From the NCBI GenBank assembly GCA_017458545.1, contig JAFTBA010000193.1:1-5678 (forward strand): 5,678 nucleotides of DNA, written 5' to 3'. How positions within the stretch are numbered: position 1 is the first letter of the stretch; each line of letters starts with the position of its first letter. Both the position numbers and the translations under genes were made by a program. This stretch comes from Synergistaceae bacterium (lineage in GTDB: Bacteria; Synergistota; Synergistia; Synergistales; Aminobacteriaceae). The notes beneath the pieces were generated by a model that saw only the letters and a list, made by a program, of their open reading frames with translations, was not told where the DNA came from and made no database searches. Positions 1-5,678 of this stretch are shown here, in pieces.

Positions 1-1364
1 CTTGCCTTAACCTTGAAGATTTTGCCGAACTCCGCATCGTAGTACTGTAAAAGCTCATAGATGTAAGCCGTACCCGTCATTATGATTTTGAGGTTCATTT
101 TTATCGGGGACGGCCTCAATGAAGCAACGGGTAAAGCTCCGTACTGTTCGCCTAAATTTTCGATTGACGCTTCGCCGGTTCTGAGTATACGTTTGACCGA
201 CTCCCAAGCCATGAAATTCATCAGTACTTTTTCAGCGTCAAGCACTAAGAATCCTCCGTTGGCTTTGTGGAATGCTCCTGCTAAAATTCTCCTGAAGTCC
301 GTATACAGATAGCCCTGATGACTCTCGTACTCGACTCTTCCAGAAAGGTTGTAGTAAGTCGGGTTAGTCTCCCAGATTACGGGCGCGCCCTGTGAGGGGT
401 CATTGCTCACGAACAAATTTGCCTGATAACGCGTGAAATCAACTTCTGCGTTTTCGTCTCTTGCAGCCGTAACGAATGCTCCGAAATTCTCAATGACATC
501 ATCTGTCATAGCGTCAAACCATTTCATGAGTGCTTCATTCTCGGAATATTTGCCTCTGAGTTCGTCCATGCAAGGGGCTATAGCTGTTCGGCAAATTTCA
601 GCGTCAAGTTTGCTGAGTTTCTCTTTGAGTGCTTTCTCCATGTTACGGATCTCGCGCATTCCTGAGAGGGTTCGCTGTGAAATTTTCTCACTTGCTGCCT
701 GATACTTTTTCTGTTTCTTGTCATCGAGTGCCTCATACTCTTCGGGCTTCATCTCGCGGATAATTTCGTTACCCTGTTCGTCCTTGTCCTTAATGAGCGG
801 AATGTTGACGAAACCCTGAGGAGTACGTTTGAGGCTGAAATGTTCGCGCTCTGCTTTAGCTTTGAGCCTGTCCATTATTGCCCCTGCTTTTTCCTGAAAC
901 TCTTTAACGTGTTTGGCCTTAGCATCTTCGTACTGACTCTGTTCAAACGCACGGCTTATTACGGTCTTCAAATCTTTCAGGAGTTCATCGAGGTCATCGG
1001 ATAATTTTTTTCCTTTTCCTGCTGATACTGAGACTGCTAAAGGTTCTCCCGGTTTAGCGAAGTTGTAGAGGTATAACCAGTCATCGGGAGCAGGGAGTGA
1101 GGCAGCCATAGTTCTGAGTCGTTCGAGGACGTAACTTGTTCTGCCGCTTCCCGGCTGGCCCACAACGAAAATGTTATAGCCGCGTCCGTCAACAGCTAAT
1201 CCGAACTCCATAGCCTCAAATGCTCTCTGCTGACCGATTAACGGTTCAGGTCTTCGGGGTTTGGTTAAAGGTATATCGTTAGTACTTGAAATTTTCCAGC
1301 TCCCTGACGGTTTAACCCGTTTGAGTTTGTCGGGAGCGATTCTGTTTTTAGTTACTGTGGTCAA
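1..1364 (-). CDS. Lon-related ATP-dependent protease, AAA_32/LonB-like, N-terminal part (3' end beyond window)
   Basis: The 454 visible residues match the N-terminal and ATPase portion of the Lon-related protease family (AAA_32 type), a cytoplasmic or membrane-associated ATP-driven protease. The family signature PLIGQQRAFEAMEFGL is at residues 41-56, followed by GYNIFVVG and the Walker A loop GQPGSGRT at 69-76. A long charged helical insertion covers about 115-300, as is usual in this family, with many Lys/Glu and probable coiled coil. Walker B is GGFLVLDAE at 370-378. The segment IIMTGTAYIYELLQYYDAEF near 428-446 corresponds to the strand and helix after Walker B. The AAA lid and the Ser-Lys protease domain should lie beyond the left edge, so proteolytic activity cannot be confirmed here. 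I chose a TTG start because a strong AAGGAG lies 6 nt upstream and no ATG or GTG lies between it and the in-frame TAA at 1383-1385. That TAA is also the stop of the preceding gene, 18 nt away, so the two are probably co-transcribed. The family call is firm; the exact substrate is unknown. Confidence 0.93.
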   Translation of the reverse strand, partial: MTTVTKNRIAPDKLKRVKPSGSWKISSTNDIPLTKPRRPEPLIGQQRAFEAMEFGLAVDGRGYNIFVVGQPGSGRTSYVLERLRTMAASLPAPDDWLYLYNFAKPGEPLAVSVSAGKGKKLSDDLDELLKDLKTVISRAFEQSQYEDAKAKHVKEFQEKAGAIMDRLKAKAEREHFSLKRTPQGFVNIPLIKDKDEQGNEIIREMKPEEYEALDDKKQKKYQAASEKISQRTLSGMREIRNMEKALKEKLSKLDAEICRTAIAPCMDELRGKYSENEALMKWFDAMTDDVIENFGAFVTAARDENAEVDFTRYQANLFVSNDPSQGAPVIWETNPTYYNLSGRVEYESHQGYLYTDFRRILAGAFHKANGGFLVLDAEKVLMNFMAWESVKRILRTGEASIENLGEQYGALPVASLRPSPIKMNLKIIMTGTAYIYELLQYYDAEFGKIFKVKA

Positions 1365-1370
1365 ATTAAT

Positions 1371-1376
1371 CTCCTT
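1371..1376 (-). promoter_or_regulatory. Ribosome binding site of the Lon-related protease gene
   Basis: AAGGAG on the minus strand, separated by 6 nt (ATTAAT) from the TTG codon at 1364. This near-perfect Shine-Dalgarno sequence is the main reason to accept a TTG start. It sits in the 18-nt gap after the TPR gene. Confidence 0.85.
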
Positions 1377-1382
1377 ATTCTG

Positions 1383-2273
1383 TTATTCTGCTAAACATTT
1401 GTTTGCCGCTAACGTTTCAATTATCGACTGATCATCAGCCTCAAGAAGTATACTGCTCATCCTGTCGTACTCAGCATAGCCGCCTAACGTATCGAGAACG
1501 AAAGTAACATATTCCCTTTCTTTTTCTTCAAACCTGTTGGACAGAAGCCCGAAAAGTATAGTCCCTCTTGTGAACCATTTATCTAACTTTTCTGAGGCTG
1601 ATATTGCATCGTAGAACATCAGCGCAAATCCGAAATCTTCATTTTCATCTTCATCATCATCATTCGGTGCCTCGTAGTAGCCCAGCATATAGAACGGTAC
1701 ATCAGGCGACAACATCAGAGCGTCCCAGAACATATTAGCGCAAACAGCCTGATTTTTTCCGGGAGCAGTCATCCACGCGGCTATGAGTCTCGAATAAGCC
1801 CATGCCAAATCATGTGACTCATCTCTCATTGTCAACGCTAAAACCTTCTGCCATTCTTTAAGCTCAATCAGTATGCGGTAATGCAATGCTTTAATGTCAT
1901 CGGTATCACCTATAGTATCAGGATCATCGTTTTCTTCTGCAATCTTCATAGCGGCCTCACAGCATGAGAGAGCATCATCGTATTTTTTTGTTACGAAATA
2001 CGTGAATGCCAGCCTGTGATAAACAGAGAACTTCAGCATATTCCTTTCATCGTCATCAGGGGGATTGCCTTCGCTGATGGATTTAAGCGCACGTTTGAGA
2101 ATGCCTGAGCGGTCGTTATCATTTTCAGTGTTATCGGCCAAGATTAACAGTGCTTCGGGGTATTCGGGTGAAATTGCGAGAACCTGACGCGCTAATTCTC
2201 TTGCGCGGTTTTCGTCATCACTTTCCCATGCCATATTGATTAAACGGTTTATTTTTCTGTTATTGCTGTTCAT
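1383..2273 (-). CDS. Tetratricopeptide-repeat-like protein (ST7-like group)
   Basis: A 296-residue, all-helical, acidic protein without a signal peptide or membrane segment, so probably cytoplasmic. TPR-like helical pairs are visible: RARELARQVLAISPEYPEAL near residues 23-42, and HRLAFTYFVTKKYDDALSCC near 86-105 with the typical TPR spacing of small and aromatic residues. A later block, ALMLSPDVPFYMLGYYEAP near 185-203, then an Asp/Glu/Asn-rich linker (about 204-213) and FGFALMFYDAI, resembles the C-terminal block of ST7-type TPR proteins. That comparison is from memory. Such proteins usually act as interaction scaffolds; no catalytic motif is seen. I chose the ATG at 2273, 2 nt after the upstream stop, because a GGA lies 6 nt before it and the first helix follows directly. 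An ATG at 2291 would add six residues and overlap the upstream gene by 16 nt. Neither start has a strong Shine-Dalgarno site, so translation is probably coupled to the upstream gene. Confidence 0.85.
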   Translation of the reverse strand: MNSNNRKINRLINMAWESDDENRARELARQVLAISPEYPEALLILADNTENDNDRSGILKRALKSISEGNPPDDDERNMLKFSVYHRLAFTYFVTKKYDDALSCCEAAMKIAEENDDPDTIGDTDDIKALHYRILIELKEWQKVLALTMRDESHDLAWAYSRLIAAWMTAPGKNQAVCANMFWDALMLSPDVPFYMLGYYEAPNDDDEDENEDFGFALMFYDAISASEKLDKWFTRGTILFGLLSNRFEEKEREYVTFVLDTLGGYAEYDRMSSILLEADDQSIIETLAANKCLAE

Positions 2274-2275
2274 GA

Positions 2276-3136
2276 TTAATCCACGTCCCATTGTCCGCTG
2301 TTATTGTTGTTATTATTTTCAGGCGGTGTAGATTCGTTATTGGTGCCGGTCGAAGTATCACGCATTGATGTAGTCTCGGAAGCCGCAGCATCACGTCCTC
2401 CGTCATTGCCGTAAGTCTTGAGGCTGTCAATAACGACTCTGCCTCCCCAAATGAGTCCCCATTGTCTTGCGAGGTCAGCAACTTCTAAGGGTTCACCGCC
2501 GTAAAGATAAGCGTTGTTTCTGTGTAATTCCGACGCTATCCACGGGCCTAAACGCCTCAGCATTTGCCAAGTATATTCGCCGGCATTAGGTTCAAACCTT
2601 CTCCATCTGTCGCCCAGCCAAATGTAAACTCCTGGTCTGTGAGTGTTCCATGCGATTATAGTGTTTACGGAACGGTCGTAGAGCCAGCCCATACGGTTGC
2701 AGTTAGTGTTGCGTATTCTGAGAAATTCGGGGCTGTCGAGTCTCCTTCCCCAGCTCCAAACTGCTGCAATCCTTGCCAGTCCGGGAACGCTTGAAGGTAC
2801 TACCGAACCTACGAGAATATTAGTAGGCATTATTGCGCCGTCGAGTCCTATTTGACCGTAGACCCATCTGTTTTCGGCGATCTGTGCTACCGGGAAACCG
2901 TCAAATGTTGCGTACCATCCTGCAGGCAAATCATGAGGCTTCCATATCTCGAAGTTCATTGCGTAAGCCCTCTGGTAAGCAGACATAACAGCTCCCGAAT
3001 AAGACCTAGCACCGTGAAGAACGACTCCGCCTCTCCTGTATTCAAGGCGTTCGGCTGACTCACTTGCTGTAGGAGCGTAAGCATTTGAACACAACACACA
3101 CATTAATATAATCATTGCTTCAGCTTTCCGCATCAT
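2276..3136 (-). CDS. Secreted tryptophan-rich protein of unknown function
   Basis: A 286-residue protein I do not recognise. Residues 1-20 form a typical export signal: MMRK, a hydrophobic core (AMIILMCVLC), then SNAYA with likely cleavage near AYA or PTA. It lacks a good lipobox, since leucine precedes Cys16, so it is probably soluble in the periplasm or secreted. The mature part is notably rich in Trp (14 in the whole protein) and Tyr, with one Cys (146). Two stretches look alike: GWYATFDGFPVAQIAENRW at 73-91 and PGVYIWLGDRWRRFEP at 168-183, suggesting degenerate beta-type repeats. The C-terminal 45 residues are low complexity (Ser/Thr/Asp, then six Asn) and likely disordered. An in-frame TAA immediately precedes ATG 3136, so the start must be Met1, Met2 or Met8. 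An AAGGA lies 14 nt upstream of Met1, rather far. It is the first gene of the operon with the TPR and Lon-related genes. Confidence 0.8.
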   Translation of the reverse strand: MMRKAEAMIILMCVLCSNAYAPTASESAERLEYRRGGVVLHGARSYSGAVMSAYQRAYAMNFEIWKPHDLPAGWYATFDGFPVAQIAENRWVYGQIGLDGAIMPTNILVGSVVPSSVPGLARIAAVWSWGRRLDSPEFLRIRNTNCNRMGWLYDRSVNTIIAWNTHRPGVYIWLGDRWRRFEPNAGEYTWQMLRRLGPWIASELHRNNAYLYGGEPLEVADLARQWGLIWGGRVVIDSLKTYGNDGGRDAAASETTSMRDTSTGTNNESTPPENNNNNNSGQWDVD

Positions 3137-3148
3137 TTAAGTTTTTTT

Positions 3149-3181
3149 CTTCCTTTCAAATTTTTTGAATGACTGCTCATT
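3149..3181 (-). repeat. Two short inverted repeats in the operon leader, next to the ribosome binding site
   Basis: The untranslated leader holds two perfect small inverted repeats: AATGA-GCAG-TCATT at 3168-3181 and TTCAAA-AAA-TTTGAA at 3155-3169. They overlap by two bases. The second overlaps the start of the Shine-Dalgarno stretch GAAAGGAAG (3157-3149). They could be RNA hairpins that affect ribosome access or a small operator. Both are short and AT-rich, so chance is a real possibility. Confidence 0.35.
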
Positions 3182-3206
3182 ATGTTGACGGGAGATTTTT
3201 TTTCAC

Positions 3207-3235
3207 ATTATAGCAAAGAAAAAGCCCCCTGCTTA
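3207..3235 (-). promoter_or_regulatory. Predicted extended -10 sigma-70-type promoter of the three-gene operon
   Basis: On the minus strand TGCTATAAT (3215-3207) is a perfect -10 hexamer with the extended TGn element. A weak -35 candidate, TAAGCA (3235-3230, 3 of 6 matches to TTGACA), is 17 nt upstream. Transcription would start near 3200, giving a leader of about 64 nt before the secreted-protein gene. The -35 region lies inside the loop of the preceding gene's terminator hairpin. The perfect extended -10 may compensate for the poor -35. Confidence 0.7.
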
Positions 3236-3252
3236 TGTTAAGGGAGCTTTTT
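3219..3252 (-). terminator. Rho-independent terminator of the surface-protein gene
   Basis: The arms are AAAAAGCTCCCT (3252-3241) and AGGGGGCTTTTT (3230-3219), read on the minus strand. They pair over 12 bp with one A-C mismatch around a 10-nt loop. The 3' arm ends in a T run (CTTTTTCTTT). The hairpin begins 5 nt after the stop codon at 3258. Because of the A and T runs on both sides it could also terminate transcription on the plus strand. Confidence 0.88.
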
Positions 3253-3257
3253 GTGTT

Positions 3258-5678
3258 TTAATGCCTGTTGAAATTTTTGAGCCTCATCACCGGCAGCAAT
3301 ATCAATCCCAAAATTAACGGGAACGATTCGCAGCCTCCTCCCCCTCCTGATGACCCATAACCCGGAAGACCTGTTGATGAGGACGGATTAATGACTCTGA
3401 TACCGAACTCCCTTGTTGAAGACCTGTACGACTCATGTGAAGCCGTTACGTAAAACGAGAAATTCCCGACAACTGAAGGTATACCCGAAATCACTCCGTC
3501 AGAACTCAGAGTCAATCCCGGCGGCAGCAGTCCTCCCGAATGAGTCCACACAGCACTCTCAGGAACAGCTATCAGCTCAGAACGGTAACTTTCACCTATT
3601 CTGCCGCTTGGAAGCACGATTGTTTTTATGTCAACTGATTCGGAGTAAACAGGAGTCGGGCTTATCGGCGATGCTGTTACGGTCAAAGTAAAATCCTTAC
3701 TCACCGACATTATAGGTGTCAGCGTTGAAGCAACTTCCCTCAGAGCCGTAAGACCAAGTGAAAACTTATAGCGTCCTGCCGAAGGCGTAATCCCCGAAAT
3801 GACTCCGTCAGCCGAAAGCGTGAATCCGTTAGGCAGTTCACCGCTGACAACATCCCATCGTTTAACGAATCCTGAAGGAACATCGCATGAAATAATTTCA
3901 GAGTAATAAGTGTTTGCCGCTGCAGGGGGTAATGTGTCAGTTACTATGCTTATGGTTGCGGTTATTCCTGTTACTGTGAGGGTGATATTTTTTGTTACTG
4001 AACTGACGCTGACGTTTTCGGCCGTAACTCCGAGAGTGAAAACATATTCGCCTACCTCATCAACATAACCCGAAATATTCCCTGTAGATTCGTTGATTGA
4101 CAGTCCTACGGGGAAATCACCGCTAACGATTGACCACACGAATTGTGCGTTCGATAAATCAATGCTTGCTGCACTGACAGAGGGCCGGAAGTCGATAAAA
4201 TCTCCTGCATTGACGTAAATATCATCGGCATTGATACTCATTAACGGCTTAACGTTGAGCCTGTAAGTTTTGCTGATGTTATGCTCGCCGTAATTAGCTG
4301 TCAGTGTGAACGAATAACTCCCTGTTACAGACGGAATACCTGAGAGATATATTGTCGAACCGTTAAGCACAGGATTAAGCCATGAAGGTATAGGACTCAG
4401 GTCAATAGTTACCGGAATGCTCATCTCGATAACTGATGTATAACGTTCCATTTCGTTTGCAGTGTCGAGAACCGATTGAGTGATAAAGTAAAATGTATCT
4501 GCAGCATTCTTGGTACAGCCCGTATCCTGATTACGCATTCCGTGTTCATTAACGCCTATGCCGTAAGCCGAACCGCTGTAAGTATTGCCGCTGATGTTAG
4601 CCGAGTTTCCGTAGTGGTTATGAATCTCACCTACAACACCTCCCTGATTACCTGCCGAACCTCTTACTGCCGAACGCGAGTCGTTGCCCTCAACATAACC
4701 CAGTTCAAGGAGTCCTGCTATGCCTCCTGATGCTCTTGAGTCTGCTGAGACTACACCGCCGAGAACGTCATTATCCCTGAGTGTTCCGCCGGCACTGAGC
4801 AGACCTGCTACACCTCCTGCGAGGACGCTGCCGCTTATCCTTGTGTCATCGCCTACGGTGTTGTCAGAGAGAATGCCGCCGTAAGCAGTACCTGTAATAC
4901 CTCCTGCAGTGTATTCGCTTTTTACTTCTCCGCCCTCGAACTCACAATAAGATATTGTCGGTGTATCGTCATTTGTTGAGAGGTCGCCGACCTCAATAAA
5001 ACCTGCTATTCCTCCTGCTGATTTAGAACGTTCGCTTTCCGAATTACCGTTAGCTGTTATGACGGAGTAATGGTGAACTGTACAGCCTCTTATTTTTCCG
5101 CCTGACATTGCGCCGACAATGCCTCCTGCGTAGGAAAAGAAATCTTCAGCATTTGCAGTAACGTTTCCGCTGAAATCACAGCTTATTATTTCGCCTCCGC
5201 TCATGTTAGCGGCAATGCCTCCTGCGTGCATGAGGTGTAATTCGAATTCCTCGTCTCCGAGAATTACAGTTGTCTCAATATCGCCTGAGAACGTACAGTT
5301 TTCGATTCGTCCTGAAATTAAGTTAGAGACTATTCCTGCAGGAAGATAACCTCCTGCATAACCTCCCACGTGAAGATTTTTGACTGCGTAACCGTCAGCA
5401 GTATTGATATAACCGAAGGGTGCGCGGTCATACGAAAGGAGATTCTCATCAGTATCATCGAGCGGAAGAATCTTGATGAAAATCGTATGGCCTCTTCCGT
5501 CAAAATGTCCCGTAAAAGGACTGTCAGCCATACCTACAGGAGCTGAGTGTGTATGACCTGTAATCTGAATGTCATTCGAGAGGGCGTAATATTTTCCGGA
5601 GCCGTCACTGTTATTGTTGACTCTTCTGCGGAAATATCCGAAATCCGCCTGATCTGCGATGATGTAAGGGTCATTCTC
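3258..5678 (-). CDS. Large surface protein with GLUG-like repeats, Ig-like (He_PIG) domains and a Synerg-CTERM sorting signal (5' end beyond window)
   Basis: The reading frame is open to the right edge with no stop, so the gene is 5'-truncated; 806 residues are visible. The ATG at 5531 is internal, because the 49 codons before it continue the same domain. Visible residues 1-75 (DPYIIADQADFGYF, KYYALSNDI, PFTGHFDGRGHTI) match the segment that usually precedes GLUG repeats in surface proteins. Residues 108-375 hold about eight Gly-rich units beginning AGGIAG or a variant, a probable right-handed beta-helix. Residues 415-764 hold about four Ig-like domains; the last three carry the He_PIG pattern (LPPGLTL, SSDGVISGIPS). 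The end has five Gly and Cys783, a hydrophobic stretch (786-798) and a basic tail RLKNFNRH, a C-terminal sorting signal. It is expected to be exported and held at the cell surface, probably for adhesion or binding. No catalytic motif is visible. A terminator follows the stop. Confidence 0.9.
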   Translation of the reverse strand, partial: ENDPYIIADQADFGYFRRRVNNNSDGSGKYYALSNDIQITGHTHSAPVGMADSPFTGHFDGRGHTIFIKILPLDDTDENLLSYDRAPFGYINTADGYAVKNLHVGGYAGGYLPAGIVSNLISGRIENCTFSGDIETTVILGDEEFELHLMHAGGIAANMSGGEIISCDFSGNVTANAEDFFSYAGGIVGAMSGGKIRGCTVHHYSVITANGNSESERSKSAGGIAGFIEVGDLSTNDDTPTISYCEFEGGEVKSEYTAGGITGTAYGGILSDNTVGDDTRISGSVLAGGVAGLLSAGGTLRDNDVLGGVVSADSRASGGIAGLLELGYVEGNDSRSAVRGSAGNQGGVVGEIHNHYGNSANISGNTYSGSAYGIGVNEHGMRNQDTGCTKNAADTFYFITQSVLDTANEMERYTSVIEMSIPVTIDLSPIPSWLNPVLNGSTIYLSGIPSVTGSYSFTLTANYGEHNISKTYRLNVKPLMSINADDIYVNAGDFIDFRPSVSAASIDLSNAQFVWSIVSGDFPVGLSINESTGNISGYVDEVGEYVFTLGVTAENVSVSSVTKNITLTVTGITATISIVTDTLPPAAANTYYSEIISCDVPSGFVKRWDVVSGELPNGFTLSADGVISGITPSAGRYKFSLGLTALREVASTLTPIMSVSKDFTLTVTASPISPTPVYSESVDIKTIVLPSGRIGESYRSELIAVPESAVWTHSGGLLPPGLTLSSDGVISGIPSVVGNFSFYVTASHESYRSSTREFGIRVINPSSSTGLPGYGSSGGGGGCESFPLILGLILLPVMRLKNFNRH
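3261..3347 (-). other. C-terminal sorting signal, Synerg-CTERM type
   Basis: This encodes the last 29 residues of the surface protein in three parts: GGGGGC, a hydrophobic helix FPLILGLILLPVM and a basic tail RLKNFNRH. The Gly-run plus Cys layout is what I recall for the Synergistaceae C-terminal sorting domain, and it parallels GlyGly-CTERM signals processed by rhombosortase. The Cys codon is at 3330-3332. The processing enzyme is not in this window. Confidence 0.75.
3387..4436 (-). repeat. Tandem Ig-like domains (He_PIG type), about four copies
   Basis: Protein-level repeats lie at roughly 4436-4242 (degenerate), 4241-3969, 3968-3672 and 3671-3387. Shared features are a Trp followed by a Ser-Gly turn, the LPxGxTL motif, the turn SADGVISG or SSDGVISG, and an alternating strand ending in TLTVT. 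The Ile-Ser-Gly codons keep the same 8-base string (CCCGAAAT on the plus strand) at 3484, 3793 and 4069. This gives unit spacings of 103 and 92 codons. Such domains usually serve as spacers or carbohydrate- or protein-binding modules in bacterial surface proteins. Confidence 0.8.
4554..5357 (-). repeat. GLUG-like Gly-rich repeat array, about eight units
   Basis: Units start with AGGYLPAGIVSN, AGGIAANMSGG, AGGIVGAMSGG, AGGIAGFIEVG, AGGITGTAYGG, AGGVAGLLSAGG, SGGIAGLLELG and QGGVVGEI. Each is followed by a short strand, often with Cys or Asn, and a Gly-Xaa-Val turn. Unit length varies from about 28 to 43 residues. At DNA level the AGGI codons repeat as close variants of ATGCCTCCTG on the plus strand, for example near 4720, 5120 and 5217. 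The pattern predicts a beta-helix stalk or binding surface. Confidence 0.78.

Noticed and set aside
82..702. Plus-strand open frames at 82-312 and 433-702.
   Set aside because: They lie antisense to the Lon-related protease gene, have no recognisable domains or ribosome binding sites, and their residue composition looks like a mirrored coding frame.
2260..3058. Other open frames over the secreted-protein gene: minus 2260-2481, plus 2564-2794 and plus 2852-3058.
   Set aside because: All are short, overlap a longer frame with a signal peptide and proper operon spacing, and show no motifs.
3185..3214. Plus-strand promoter-like pair TTGACG and TATAGC with an 18-nt spacer.
   Set aside because: No plus-strand gene follows, the -10 is only partial, and a transcript would run at once into the hairpin at 3219-3252. 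The TATAGC is largely the complement of the better minus-strand -10.
3413..4730. Plus-strand open frames at 3413-3691 and 4476-4730.
   Set aside because: They are antisense to the repeat-rich surface protein, whose frame shows clear Ig-like and GLUG-like repeats throughout.
4554..5357. Possible CRISPR-like array suggested by recurring CCTCCTG strings.
   Set aside because: Repeats are only about 10-12 bases, imperfect and spaced irregularly in multiples of three. They are explained by AGG(I/V) codons of a coding repeat.
3258..5531. Treating the ATG at 5531 as the true start of the surface protein.
   Set aside because: The 49 codons upstream stay open to the window edge and encode the conserved segment that precedes GLUG repeats. 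A start at 5531 would also leave the exported protein without a signal peptide.

Overview
The window looks like chromosomal DNA of a member of the Synergistota (probably Synergistaceae), and all four genes lie on the minus strand. The main taxonomic clue is the C-terminus of the large surface protein: a run of five glycines and a cysteine, a short hydrophobic helix, then a basic tail. I recognise this as the Synergistaceae-type C-terminal sorting signal (Synerg-CTERM). The remaining genes fit a Gram-negative-type anaerobe but do not narrow the taxon. The assignment is an inference from memory of the family and was not searched.

Layout, read in the direction of transcription (right to left). 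(1) 5678-3258: the 3' part of a gene for a large secreted, surface-anchored protein. It has a GLUG-like Gly-rich beta-helix region, then about four Ig-like (He_PIG-type) domains, then the sorting signal. Its start lies beyond the right edge. (2) 3137-3257: an intergenic region holding a rho-independent terminator for that gene and, overlapping it, an extended -10 promoter for the next operon. The short leader contains two small inverted repeats. (3) 3136-2276: a secreted, tryptophan-rich protein of 286 aa that I cannot assign to a family. (4) 2273-1383: a TPR-like cytoplasmic protein of about 296 aa, resembling the ST7-like TPR group. (5) 1364-1: the N-terminal 454 residues of a Lon-related ATP-dependent protease of the AAA_32/LonB-like type. 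Its proteolytic domain lies beyond the left edge.

Genes 3 to 5 are spaced by 2 and 18 nt, so they almost certainly form one operon driven by the promoter near 3207-3215. The grouping joins an exported protein of unknown role, a protein-protein interaction scaffold and a proteolytic ATPase. It may reflect a shared task in envelope protein quality control, but only the co-transcription is directly supported. The surface protein upstream is a separate transcription unit. I see no CRISPR array, mobile element, tRNA, rRNA or clear defence system. The window is largely ordinary, with one orphan secreted protein and one compact regulatory junction as the most interesting parts.
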